The notes beneath the pieces are model-generated. The model searched no databases. It was not told the DNA's origin and saw only the letters and a program-made list of their open reading frames with translations. From Proteles cristata cristata (lineage: Eukaryota > Chordata > Mammalia > Carnivora > Hyaenidae), in assembly GCA_017311185.1 (NCBI GenBank), contig JAESUZ010005169.1:1043001-1107000 (forward strand): a DNA stretch of 64,000 nucleotides. Direction: 5' to 3'. This document shows, piece by piece, positions 33,000 to 44,301 of this stretch (the stretch's first letter is position 1; each line of letters opens with the position of its first letter). The position numbers were made by a program, and so were the translations under genes.

Positions 33000-33424
33000 G
33001 TTTTTCTGGTCTAACATGATATTCAAGGCTAATGTTTCCTTATGTATTTTCTGCCTGAGTGATTTATCTGTTGATTAAAGTGGGTATTAAAACCCCTAGT
33101 ATTACTGTATTGCTTTCTATTCCTCCCTTTAGGTCTGTAATATTAGCTTTATATAATTAGGTACTCCTATAGTGGTGCATTAATAATTGAAAATATTATA
33201 GCCTCTTGTTTGTTTGCCCTCTATATCATTATGTCATACCCTTCCTTATCTATTATTACAGTCTTTGAAAATCTATTTTGTCTGATATAAATGTGGCTAT
33301 CCTGGCATTCTTTTGGTTTCCATTTGTATGGAATATCTATTTCCATCCCTTCACTTTCAGTGTATATGTATTCTTTTATCTAAAGTGAGTCTCTTGGAGG
33401 CACCATATAAATGAATCTTATGAA

Positions 33425-33464
<40 letters not shown>

Positions 33465-33980
33465 TTTGGCCACTCTATATCCTTTGATTGGAGAATTTAG
33501 TCTGTTTACATTAAAACAATTATTGATAAGTATGAACTTACTGTCATTCTGTTAGTTGTTTTCTGGATATTTTGCAACTCTTTGTTCCTTTATTCTCTTA
33601 TTCTCTTCTTTTTATATTAGATGATTTTCTGTAGTATCATGCTTAGATTCCTTTGTCTTTGTCTTTTGGGTATCTACTATACATTTTTGATTTGTCATTA
33701 CCATGAAGCTTACATAAAAATCTACTTGTATTTATAAAAATCTATGTTAAATTGATAACTTAATTTTGAATGCATTCTAAAGCTCTACATTTTTTTACAT
33801 CCTTCATGGTTTATGTTTTTGATGGTTATGTCACAATTTATTTTTTTATCCTGTGTAACCATTAACAAATTATTTTTTTATTTGTTTTTACTACTTTTGT
33901 CATTCATTTTTTACACTACATTTGTAATTAACCACCACCTTTAAAATATAGGAAAATTCTGAATTTTACTATATATTCTT
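33000..33980 (-). pseudogene. Remnant of L1 ORF2 endonuclease region
   Basis: The plus strand carries complements of known ORF2 segments, such as ttctggtctaacatgatatt and gattaaagtgggtattaaaa (the GDFN-to-TRQK region) and tctggctat-type endonuclease sequence near 33290. It has many stops and indels and no usable frame. A (CT)n run sits at 33436-33459. Confidence 0.65.
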
Positions 33981-34014
33981 TTCCAGATATATATAATTTC
34001 ATATGTTTCTGTTA

Positions 34015-34950
34015 CTAATTAGTACCCTTTTGTTTCAACCCAAAGAAATCTCTTATTTTTTTTTTTTTTAAGACTGGTTGGGTGGTGATTAGCTCTTTAA
34101 GACCTTGCTTGTCTGCATAACTCTTTATCTCTCCAATTCTGAATGATAACGTTGCTAGGTAGAGTATCCTTTGTTGACAATTTCTTTTTCTTTCAGCATT
34201 TTGACTATATTGTGCCACTTTCTTCTGGCCTAAAAAAATTTCCGCTGAAAAGTATGCTGATAGCCTTCTGGGGCTTTCCTTTTTTATACAGCAAGTTGTT
34301 TTGTTCTTGCTACTTTTAAGATTTTCTTATCTTTAAATTTTCACAATTGTAATACAATGTGTCTAGTGGGAATTTCTTTGGGTTCATGTTTTGTGGAATT
34401 CTCTGTTTCCTGGAGGGAATATTTATTTCCTTCTGCAGGTTTGAGTTTTTAGCTATTATTTCTTCAGATAAGTTTGGTGCCTCTTTCTCCCTCTGTACCT
34501 TATAGGATCCCCATCATTAGAATATTGGCCCACTTCATGTTCTACAAGTACCTTAAACTGCCTTGATTTTATTCTTTATTTTTTTCCTTTTGCTTCTGTG
34601 ACTGGATGAATTCCATTCCTCTGTTTTCTACTTGTTGATCTTTTATTCTACTTTATCTAGTATGTTATTGAACTTTTCTATTAGGTTTTCAATTCAGTTG
34701 TATTTTTCATCTCTGTGATTTCTATTTGGTACTTTCTTGCATTTTCTCTATCTGTTGAAATTCTAACTTTGTTCATTTATTTTTCTCTTCAGCTTGGTAA
34801 GCATCTTTATGACCATTATTTTGAACTCTATCAGGCCTATCACTTATCTACATTTCATTAAGATCTTTTTATTTCTGTTCAGGCTTTATCTTGTTCTTTC
34901 ATTTGGAACATTATTCCCCTGCTTCTTTATTTTCCTTGGCACTCTTTATT
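34015..34950 (-). pseudogene. Remnant of old L1 ORF1
   Basis: The 34015-34218 frame reads RILYLATLSFRIGEIKSYAD and KQGLKELITTQPVLK, which corresponds to the C-terminal ILYPA-SLSF-...-F..KQ.L.EF.TT.P.L segment of ORF1p (compare 24715-24850). Upstream sequence toward 34950 continues as degraded ORF1, with the complement of a coiled-coil region. It cannot be translated. Confidence 0.7.
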
Positions 34951-34984
34951 AGCTTCTGTGCATTCAATAAAGCAGCCACCTCTC

Positions 34985-35158
34985 GGGGCACCTGGGTGGC
35001 TCGGTCGGTTAAGCATCCGACTTCGGCTCGGGTCATGATCTCACAGTTCATGGGTTCGAGCCTCGAGTAGGGCTCTGTGCTGACAGCTAGCTCAGAGCCT
35101 GGAGCCTGTTTCGGATTCTGTGTCTCCCTCTCTCTCTGACCCTCCCCTGCTCATGCTG

Positions 35159-35196
<38 letters not shown>

Positions 35197-35234
35197 AAAT
35201 AAATAAAACATTAAAAAAAATTTTTTTTAAAACC
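34985..35234 (+). mobile_element. Can-SINE inside the old L1, with TSD
   Basis: Head ggggcacctgggtggctcgg, tcggttaagcatccgacttc, ggctctgtgctgacagctag, a long (CT)n near 35160-35194 and the tail aaataaataaaacattaaaa. The flanks cagccacctctc (34973-34984) and cagccgcctctc (35235-35246) match at 11 of 12 bases. Confidence 0.94.
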
Positions 35235-35544
35235 CAGCCGCCTCTCCTAGTCTTGAAGGAGACCTCATGTATGAAATGAAACTCATTGTTTAATCTTGCC
35301 TTAGTTCTTAGTCGTCTCTCAAACCTTTGTGATTTTCCAAGAAACCTACATTGTTCTTAGTGGCCTCCAATAGAAGAAGATGTGCCAAGACTGGTCTGTG
35401 CTCAGAATGGTATTATTTCTTTAAGCACCTAGATTCAGGCTGATTGGAAGGGAGACTGCCAGGTAGCAACTTTTAAAGAATGCAAATATAAAAAATAATA
35501 AAACATGAAAATATACGTCTTCAAGGGGAAGACTAGAAGATGAG

Positions 35545-36640
35545 TGTTTCTGTCTGCTCCCACTGCACTGATCCTTGGGGTGATTGACAGGTAAGAATTG
35601 TTTCTTTGTTTGCTATCATCCTGCTGAATCTGTGAACACAAATCCATTGGCCACCAGAGCAAGGCTATCAAGTGACATCTTGTAGATGACAGCCATAAAA
35701 AACAGGGCACTAGATGTAGGCACAGGTTTCTTTCTCAGAGACACCTAGGTGGGACAGAAAGAGAGCATAAAGGTGGCTCCCACAATCCTCCCCTGGAGGC
35801 TTCTCCTCTGGAGAAGATGGCAGTAAGCCCCCAAATGTGTTTTTCATTAGAAACCTGCCCCTCGGGGCACAGCTATGAAAATAAACTAATAACCTTCTTT
35901 TATGGAAAGACTAAATGTTTCTGTCTGCTGCCTATGTACTGTGCTCTGGCAGGGTGGACAGTAGCTGGTTAAGAACTATTTTTGCCATTTATATAGACCT
36001 CTGAATCTGTAAACATAGCCCTGTTGGTTATGAGAACCAGGTGATCAAGAGGTGTCCCCTGAGAGGCAGCTTCAAAAACCAGGGCCCCAGATGTATGCAC
36101 AAGTTCCACTGTGGGAGATACTGGGCAACCTGGCATCCTATAGAGGGAGAGTGCAAAGATGACATAGACTCATCTTTCAATATGTGTAGAATATTTCATT
36201 TGGACCCTAGATGTGTGTTAAATTAAATCCCTGCCCCTCGGTCTAAAGCTTTTAAGATAATGAAATTGTCCTTTTTCACAGAAAATCTGGGTTAAATTTC
36301 AGCTGCCTCTGTGCTGGTCCTGGGGGTAGTCACAGTGAGAACACATGAACACTGTAAGAATTGTTCCTAAGTTTACTAAACCTGGTGGGTCTCCTGGATG
36401 CAACTTCTTTTGTTTTTCAAAGCTGGATGTTTTGGAGGCCCATCTCTCAGATGGAGGTCTTAAAAGATGGAGTGTCAGATGTAAGGTTCAAACCCTTTGC
36501 TTCTCGGTGGGGGGTGGGGTGGGGGGTGGGATCTGGAATTTGTGTTTCCTTCTACTGGGGAGTCATCCTGTGGGGGTTGGGGTTTATGGTAGGATTCTGT
36601 CTCCGCCTCCCTTCCTCATTTCAATGTGAGGTTTGTTTGT
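35545..36640 (-). repeat. Tandem monomers of about 375 bp in the old L1 5' UTR
   Basis: The same words recur at a constant spacing: gtttctgtctgct at 35545 and 35917 (with a diverged third at about 36296), 'AGGGC-C-AGATGTA-GCACA' at 35703 and 36081, and cctgcccctcgg at 35854 and about 36229. Spacings are 372-378 bp. Tandem promoter monomers in L1 5' UTRs are known from mouse; this looks like an old carnivore counterpart. Confidence 0.75.
36506..36531 (+). repeat. G-quadruplex-type motif
   Basis: Four G-runs (6, 4, 6 and 3 G) are each separated by a single T. It lies in the antisense strand of the old L1 5' UTR. Confidence 0.8.
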
Positions 36641-36804
36641 TTGTTTGTTTGTGTGTTTGTTTTCTAATTTGCCCAATGTGTAAGAGTTGCTCAAATAGTT
36701 TTTGGGTTTCTTTCAGAGAGAATTCTTCCATATGTAGCTGTAGATTCATGGGAGAAGGTGCATTTAGGATCCTCCTATGTTGCTGTCTTTAATCAGAACC
36801 CCCT

Positions 36805-37270
36805 AAATCCATCTTAACATGGTTTATGAACTAATTTTCTCCCAACATATGTTATAAATATTTTCAACAAAAATAAAGATCTTTAATCATATTATTGTAA
36901 CACTTGCATAACATTATATAAATATACTATAGTATATTTAAGCAGTTTCTAATTTGGATATAATTCATTCCTAACTTTATGAAACTATAATGCATGTATT
37001 TATAAATATCTTTGCACACATTTTTTCATCAATATCTACAATGTCTTAAGAATAAGTTACTAAAAATATGATTATGGGTCAAAGGGAATACCCATTTTAA
37101 ACTTAATTATTTCCTCTCCTGAAAAGATGTACCAATTTAGCTTCTTTCCACCAATGCATGAAAGTTGTCTTTTTCTTTGGACTTGATATTTAATCATTAC
37201 TAAAAAAATATTTCACTGTTAGGAGATAAATTGCATCTCATTTTAATGTAGCTTTTCAAATATTTTAGCT
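36805..37270 (-). mobile_element. Ancient L1M fragment, right half of a split element
   Basis: Contains the complement of the old L1 ORF2 end: aaatatctttgcacacattt, gattatgggtcaaagggaat, aaaagatgtaccaatttagc, attgcatctcattttaatgt. It begins with the right TSD copy (aaatccatctt) and continues the piece at 32280-32456. Confidence 0.65.
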
Positions 37271-38029
37271 TTGGAACTTGTACTATTTTTTAACCCATTT
37301 TTTCCTATTCCAAATATATGCAAATATGTATTAAAAAGTAATTTATATAGTAATATTTTTCAAATTTGCATGACTTCAGGGGGAACTGTAAATTTGGAAC
37401 CATACCTATGTGCTTCAGCATATAAGTATCTAAATCTCACACCTTTGAATATAAAGATGAAATAACAAATTACTTAATTTATCCTCACATGAGAACCGAA
37501 AACTTTGGGCTACAAATCACTTCCTCTCTTACTCTCTCAAAAAATATTATATAATTTATTGTATATTGGCACAAAGAAAATACCTCATCAACTTACCGTT
37601 AGGAAAAAAATGTTTTGTTTTTGTTTTCGGTTTTTTTGTTTGTTTGTTTTGTTTTTATGCCACCTGTCTGGAAAAAACAACAATAGGTAAATAATGGTTA
37701 ATAGTACTTCCTAAAAAAATTTCAGATCTCTTCTTTGGAAACATTGACAGAATACTATTGAAATCTTTCTAGTGACTTGAGGTGTCTGTATTTTACTTTG
37801 AAGATGGAAGTAGACTCATTTTTTAAAAATAGAATATTAAGGATGTTCCTTCTCACTTTCTCACTAGCACCAGGGAACCCATGTTCCCTGCCAATGATAT
37901 GTCCAAGAATAAGATCCAGATCTGTAAGTACTTGAGCCAATCAACATTTAGTTTTGACATTGATAATAATATGGAAATGGTTGAAGTTCATACTAGTAAA
38001 CATTGAAGTCTTATGTCATGCTAGTCAAT
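37271..38029. other. AT-rich intergenic DNA
   Basis: No gene seen. A (TTTG)n-like patch lies at about 37616-37656. Confidence 0.5.
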
Positions 38030-38310
38030 CCTAGCATCCTTCACTGCTTGCCTAATTGGATCTTTCTTATCCTTTAAATCTCAGCTCATTTTTGCCTCTA
38101 GAGGACTTTCCCTTTTACCCAATAGAAAGTGAGTCCCTTATTACTATGCCTCACAGCACTCTGTCGTTTTCTCTCTTAGTGCTTATAGACACTCACTAGT
38201 TGAGTATACTGGTTGTTTTCTCCCTAATTAGACTATAACTTCTAAGAGGATAGACCCACAGCTTTTATTTTATGTCAGTACCTGAACCTATTTATTGGAA
38301 GGGAATGAAT
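38030..38310 (+). mobile_element. L2 LINE 3' fragment
   Basis: Contains aaatctcagctcatttttgc, ggactttcccttttacccaa, gcctcacagcactctgtcgt, gtgcttatagacactcacta and ttagactataacttctaaga, in L2 3'-end order. Confidence 0.7.
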
Positions 38311-39347
38311 GTGGATATAATGCCTATAGGGAAAATGTACAGACTAGAAGGATCAATTCATCATGGAATAACAAATCTAAGAACAAACACTGCTGACTCT
38401 TAAAGATGAGATGTTTTATTCTTTTACAAATTAAATAATACTTCTCTTAACACAACGGAGCACAATGCTAAAATCCTATTCAGAAAATGTGAAGAGATTA
38501 AAAGTGAGTTTGATGAGTTAATGGAGTAAAATACAGGAAAATAAGATGCTTTGATGATCTGTGTAAATTTGAGATTGCATCTTGAAGAATCCTTGTGATC
38601 TAACTTTGAAGATGAGAACTGGGCTACGGGCTGGGGGGATGGGGATAACTTTATAACTGATGTGAATGTAAAAATCACTGTGCTAAATCAAAGAGGAAAA
38701 GAAATCATAATTGAAAAAATTCAATTAACACAGCATAAAGTAACTCTTCGTGAATTTTTAAAAAGGTCTTAGACTCAATTTGGTAGTATTTCACCAAAAG
38801 AGGATTATAGAATAAAGCTAAAAAAGAGTTTACTTACTTGTCATGATCTAATTTTAGCAAATAAAGATAACACAATTCTGGATCTCAATTATTTGTACTA
38901 GAAGGGACTAGTATGGACAAAGCAAATGGACATACTATAATAAAGTGAATATGCTGTTGGTTTTATGATGTGTAAAGATGAGTAATACATACTTCTAGAT
39001 GGAAATTCCCCATTTCCCTTATTAACACCTTAAAGTTTGCTTAGCTTTTGCCTAATGCCATCAGAAAGGAAAAGGATGGGGTTCTTTTAGTAGAAAATGT
39101 ATATTTGCATCCATACTTTGTTTTATTTTACCTGACATACAATTCACTTTTTAGCACCTTGAATATGTCTTTAAGCACTTTGTGTCATCCCACTGCATTC
39201 TGATCTCCATGGTTTCTGAAGAATAAATAGTTGGTAATTTTCTTGAGAATTTATTTCACTTTTCTCTTGCTTCTTCAGAATTCTTTGTATTTGGTTTTTG
39301 ACTCTGTCTTTTAACACTTTGATTATGATGTGACTAGGTATGGAGCT
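38311..39347. other. Intergenic DNA, possible old L1 trace
   Basis: No gene seen. The stretch at 39120-39340 (tttttagcaccttgaatatg, ggtttctgaagaataaatag) has the feel of an old L1 ORF1/5' complement, but I cannot confirm it. Confidence 0.4.
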
Positions 39348-39690
39348 TGTGATGGTTAATTTTATGTGTTACCTTGATTGGGCCATCTGGGTATGTCTAT
39401 GAAGGCGTTTTTGGTTGAGATTAACTTTTCACCTGGTAGATGGAGTAAAGTCGATTTCCCTCTGTAATATGGGTGACCCTTATCCAATCAGTTGAGAGGC
39501 CTAATAGAACAAAAAGATTGAGTCGGGGGGGGGGTGGATTTCTGCCTGGCTGATGGAGCTGGGATATCAGTCTATTCCTACAGCTGGACTGGGCGGTACC
39601 ATTGGCTTTCTTTTGGCTTTCTTGGGTTTTCAGCTTGCCGACTATAGACATTAGGACTTCTCAGCTTCCATAATCACATGAGAAAATTAC
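39348..39690 (+). mobile_element. ERVL/MaLR-class LTR, related to 5871-6858
   Basis: Starts tgtgatggttaattttatgt and contains ccttgattgggccatctggg, cttatccaatcagttgagag, gcctaatagaacaaaaagat and ttctcagcttccataatcac. These blocks appear in the same order in the LTR at 5871. The expected poly(A)-signal end is replaced by a TA/CA microsatellite. A G10 run is at 39525-39534. Confidence 0.6.
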
Positions 39691-39707
39691 TTACATACAT
39701 ATATAAA

Positions 39708-39709
39708 TC

Positions 39710-39740
<31 letters not shown>

Positions 39741-39812
39741 TACACACACACACACACACATATATGAGAGAGGGAGGAGAATAGAGAGAATGTATATATA
39801 TATATATATATA
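39708..39812. repeat. (TA)n/(CA)n compound microsatellite
   Basis: Runs of TA, then TACACA/CA, a GAGAGGGAGGAG interlude and a second TA run. It sits where the neighbouring LTR's A/T-rich end would be. Confidence 0.95.
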
Positions 39813-39825
39813 TAAATTCATGTAT

Positions 39826-39950
39826 GAAATTTTGTCCCCTTAAATTTATACCTGAAGTTTATATTCAAATCCTAACCCTTAAGGTGGTGAAAAGGTGATG
39901 ATATTAGGAGGTAAGCCTTTTGAGGTTCTAGGGCCCTCTCCGGTCTTCTC
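39826..39950 (+). mobile_element. MaLR-type LTR fragment
   Basis: Contains gaaattttgtccccttaaat, ttcaaatcctaacccttaag and atgatattaggaggtaagcc, which follow the start of MST/MLT1-type LTRs. Short and diverged. Confidence 0.5.
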
Positions 39951-40540
39951 AGAACACATACACAGCTCTACGCATGCATATGCATGTGCATAGCCTTCTG
40001 AATGCCCAGAAATATCTTGGACCTTTTCAAGATGAATCAGTTGCCTCAAATTGTTTTTGACAGATGCACAGGGAAAAAGATTTCACACTGGGAAAGCTCC
40101 ATTTTAGGTTAGTAAAGACAAAAGTTGCAAGTTGTATCTTTCAGGAAACCACCAGCCAGGTCAAAGAATGATAATTTCTGAAAATGAAGCTTTGAAGGAA
40201 CTTTAATGCCAGTTCTCCTCCCTGCTTGCTGCTGCTGGTTTTCACCAAGATTACAGGTTATTGATTTTCAAAGTTATAGATATCTGGATAGAAGGGAAGG
40301 GAATAGGAAAAGGGCATGTTGAAATGATTCAAAGCTTGCTTTTCTTATTAAGAATCAGTGGGTGTCTTTGAATTCTGTTCCTGAGATTTTTGTGAGCCTT
40401 TCGTCAACTTGTAAAGTTCTGAAAAAAGTTAATTCTGACATTTTTGTCAGTTTTCTCATTTTTGTGGAGAAAAGAATTTTTGGATGTCCTAATTGACCAT
40501 TTCCACTGACCATACCCTGTTACTTTTTTAAACAAATAAG
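39951..40540. other. Intergenic DNA
   Basis: Nothing recognisable as a gene or repeat. Confidence 0.5.
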
Positions 40541-40616
40541 GAGCACCTGGGTAGCTCAGACTGTTGATTTCCCAGCTCTGCTGTCTTTCTCAAAAATAAA
40601 ATAAACATTAAAAAAT
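40541..40616 (+). mobile_element. Can-SINE with a large internal deletion
   Basis: The head gagcacctgggtagctcaga joins within about 25 bases to a tail ctcaaaaataaaataaacat. Both ends of the SINE are present, while most of the centre is missing. Confidence 0.8.
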
Positions 40617-40809
40617 ATATATCTATAAGCACCTACCTTAACTTTAATATCAAGGGCCAGCTATTAAGAGTGTAAAAATTAGCATTGTAAAAACAATTTT
40701 GTTTTCAAAATTTATCTGGAGAGCTTTATTGTTTTATGTCCATATAGTATAAGTAAAAAAAACAAAAACCAGGCGAAACACCACAATACTTTCCACGATA
40801 TATTCCACT

Positions 40810-40991
40810 TTTTAAAAATGTTTATTTATTTTTGAAGGAGAAACAGAGTATGAGCAGGGAAGGAACAGGGAGAGAGGGAGACACGGAATCTGAAGCTGTT
40901 AGCACAGAGCCCAAGGCGGGGCTCAAACTCCCAAGCTGTGAGATCTGAGCTGAAGTCAGACACTTAATGGACTGAGCTACCCAGGAGCTCC
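40810..40991 (-). mobile_element. Old Can-SINE
   Basis: Reverse-complement order: tttaaaaatgtttatttatt, gagcagggaaggaacaggga, gcacagagcccaaggcgggg, gctcaaactcccaagctgtg, ending gagctacccaggagctcc. Confidence 0.88.
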
Positions 40992-43177
40992 TATTTTCAT
41001 ATTTTTAAAGCATTGTTTTCCTTGTTGGTTACACTGGCTCAGTTTCTGATTGGCTATGGTGGTGATAATCAGTATATAGAAATACTCACACATTGATATT
41101 CTCATAGACCTTTGCAAGACCAAAGAGATCTCCCCCTAAGTAAGGGTTGAGAGGGCCGTGGTAAACAAATCTTCTGTTTAGAAAAGCCATAGCCTAGAAT
41201 AAGCAACATGTTTCAGCTGACAAAGGAGCAAAGCTTACAAAAAACAGCTGAAGATGAGTGATGAATAGTGGAAAAAGAAATCAGGCTGCATTCACAGGCA
41301 GGACCTCCTAATATTATAGAAGTAGAAATTAACTAGGCCCTAAGAAGAAACCCTACAAACACATAGGATTATAGGAGGTTTGTTGTTTTCCCTTTTTAAT
41401 AAATAAAGAAAATGCAATAACTATTTTCACTGGTGGGAGGTTTATAGCTCTACTTTGGTTAGGGGGTGGTCCCTTCTTCTTCTTCTTCTTCTTCTTTTTT
41501 TTTTCCCCTCAAAAAATATGAACTCAGGAAAAGCCAATTTCATGTGCTGTTAATTTAATTCTCAACAATAAAACCTTACTTCTACTGATGGAAAATGAAA
41601 TTACCTTTTCTATACCCTTTTTATCTGTCAATTAAATGCTGCTTTCTTCCACCCCAAAATAAACCTTGCACATCATTTGGAATATATGCTCATCTCTTGA
41701 CAAAATTAAAACTAGATAGGCAGCAATTCACTGAAGTAAGTTTTGTAAATCCTGTCACTTACAGTTGTTGACACAGTGACCTTGGGAGCCATCATATCAA
41801 GGTTCACACATCCAATGAGATGATAATTTTTATGGAGATGTGTGGTGTTACTTCTGCATTTAATGAGGTATGTAGAAGCATGATATTTTCTTTGAGATTA
41901 TGTATAGTAAAAACACCTATAGTGTTTTCATCCAGCTTTAGGTGAATTTATGTCACTTCTGCCCTATCTTCTTTAGCGTTCTTGGCAGAAAAGAATCATA
42001 AAGCTGAGTTTGTGAAATAGGTTAATTTGTCTGGGATATATAAAAGATAATACTATATAGAGACTGTTTCTCTCCCATTAATGTAAATGCTGGCCAAGTG
42101 ATTTCAAAGTACTTTAAACAAGGATATACATCAGCTCTGTTCACAGTAAATAAACATTAATATAATATTATCTTTCAACTTCTAATGATCCAGACTTCTT
42201 GTTCTCCCTATAGGCTATATACATAGGAACACAGAACCAGTGTTCAAAACACAGTTTAGGCTTCAGAAACTGATTTTTATTTATTAAAAGTTTTATTTAG
42301 AATCATAAATTTATATATACATATACATGGGTCTATGTGTGTATAAATTTAAATGTAGGTCCTTGAAAAGACTAATTCAACAGATAACCCTCTCTAGCCT
42401 AGTTTGTGAAAAAAGAGAAAGAGAAATGTCAGACGTAATATAATTTGAAATGTAAAAGGCTATAAAACCAAATTTATTAAATAGAATACATATAATTCTA
42501 TGGCAATAACTTTGAAAACTTTTGAAATGTCAACAACTTTCCAGTAACATAAAAATTAGCAAAATTAATTTCAGGAAAATAAGTAGCTTATATAGAACAG
42601 TTACCTTAGCAGAGACTGGAATGTTGATTTAAGGTCAACCATTAAAACAGCCAGACACCAGGTGGTCTCCCTGTGAATTCTATGAAGCGCTAATGAGTAT
42701 ACAATTCCAACAATACCTAAAATACTCTAGATGTTATAAAATGATAGATATCTTGCCAGGTCATTTTATTAAGGTAGTATAATTCCAATCTAAAAATAAT
42801 AAAAGTAAAACCCCAAATCAAATAAACAATAACCTATAGAACAATTTTAACTATGGGGGAATTATTCTTCAGAAATTATTAATATAATGCAATAGTATAT
42901 TAAAAAATACTGTATTTCAATGACATTTATTCCAGGACCACAAGGATGATTCAGTATTAGGAAATCAGTGTGTGAAATACATAAGTAAATATAAATGTAA
43001 TTAATTAATGAGTGCCGAATACTTATTCCATGATACCCATTAGTCATTCCTTATTAAAACATCATCAACAACAACAAAAACTCTAAGGAAAGAGGAACAG
43101 AAGAAAAGCATGCTGGCTTTTATAAAGAGTCCTTAATTATGTGATTTAAATGTTATTTTTTAAATGGAGGAACAATG
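40992..43177. other. AT-rich intergenic DNA
   Basis: A (CTT)n run with T-tract lies at 41473-41504. No gene or confidently classified element seen. Confidence 0.5.
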
Positions 43178-43289
43178 CCATTTTCATTAAATCAGAAGTA
43201 GAAAGGAGAGGGCCTTCTTTAAGTATGATATTTCCATTTTCATTAAATCAGAAGTAAAAAAGAGAGGGGCTTCATTAAATATGATATTT
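43178..43289. repeat. Local tandem duplication, 56-bp period
   Basis: The unit ccattttcattaaatcagaa... atgatattt occurs at 43178-43233 and 43234-43289 with about 6 differences. It is not a known repeat unit that I recognise. Confidence 0.92.
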
Positions 43290-43319
43290 AATTATCATCA
43301 TTTCAGCAGTTCTAAAATA

Positions 43320-43500
43320 ATTATTCACTCAACAAACACTAATTGCCTATTTGATATACCAGGCACTGAAGATACAGCAATGAACAAGAGGCACACCTTA
43401 GTTCTCACAGAATATTTCTTCCAATGGGAGAAACAGAAAATAAATAAAAATGTAAGATGATGGTGATAAGTGCTATGGAGAAAACTAGGACAGGAAATGC
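43320..43500 (+). mobile_element. Ancient interspersed repeat, family uncertain
   Basis: The blocks tattcactcaacaaacacta, taccaggcactgaagataca, gcaatgaacaagaggcacac, cacagaatatttcttccaat and gtgataagtgctatggagaa occur together in a widespread ancient mammalian repeat. I cannot place the family name reliably. Confidence 0.55.
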
Positions 43501-44081
43501 AACCTTGCAACATTTCTTAAAATCAGTATACAGATATTCTTCCAGCTAGGTATACATTCCTAGAAATCTGTTTCCTAAAAATAAAAAGTTCCATCAATGA
43601 CAATATTTTGCCACTACTCAGGTGTATAAAAAGAAAAAAAAAATGAATTGTGACAAATCCTTACCAAAGAGTATTATTCTGTCACCTAAATGAATGAATT
43701 AGATTTCAACCTGTTGACTTGAAAGAAATTGTTACATTCTGTTATTAAGAAAAGAAATAAAGATGCAAGTAGGAGATTCCATTTTGATAGAATAAACAGT
43801 AACAGAGACAAAATTATGTATATGTGTGCTTGTGAATCTATCTGCATACATAAATGCACATATAAAAATTATGTGGAGAACATATAATGGTAAATAATGA
43901 CCATCTGCCAGATGAAGATAATTTCTGTGAAAGTGAGCAAAAATATAAAGCCAACTAATCTAGATAATAATGATATGTATAATATCCCATTTATGAGGTT
44001 AATGAGTTTGTGTGAAACAGACATTACGAAAATGTCTATGGTAAACTCTAGATGGAGTGGTAGCAGTTGAGGTGTTTTTTT
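43501..44081. other. AT-rich intergenic DNA
   Basis: Nothing recognisable. Confidence 0.5.
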
Positions 44082-44284
44082 CTTTTAATTTTTAATGTTT
44101 ATTTATTTTTGAGAGAGACAGAGTGAGCAGGGAAGGGGCAGAGAGAGATGGAGACAGAATCTGAAGCAGGCTCCAAGCTCCTAGCTGTCAGCACAGAGCC
44201 TGATGTGAGGATTGAACTCCAGACTGCGAGATCATGACCTGAGCCAAAGTCAGATGCCCAACCAACTGAGCCACCCAAGCACCC
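44082..44284 (-). mobile_element. Can-SINE with TSD
   Basis: Reverse-complement SINE from tttaatttttaatgtttatt through gcaggctccaagctcctagc and gagatcatgacctgagccaa to gagccacccaagcacccc. The flanks cagttgaggtgttttttt (44064) and cagttgagatggttttta (44285) are a diverged TSD. Confidence 0.92.
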
Positions 44285-44301
44285 CAGTTGAGATGGTTTT
44301 T

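Larger units (their letters stand above)
32468..36804 (-). mobile_element. Old L1 with 5' UTR, internally deleted and interrupted
   Basis: In sense order: a 5' UTR (about 36804 to 35235) starting ggttctgattaaagacagca, ORF1 remnants (about 34950-34015), ORF2 endonuclease-region remnants (about 33980-33000), then a jump straight to the 3' UTR (32585-32468, with complement of 'CACTTGAAACTAATAATGTT'). Most of ORF2, including the RT, is missing. A young L1 3' fragment sits at the deletion point and a SINE at 34985. An imperfect 11-bp TSD bounds the whole. Confidence 0.75.

Noticed and set aside
36361..36792. A 143-codon antisense frame in the old L1 5' UTR
   Set aside because: It starts at TTG, its first ATG is about 25 codons in, and its composition follows T/G-rich and G-run repeats. 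It has no independent support.
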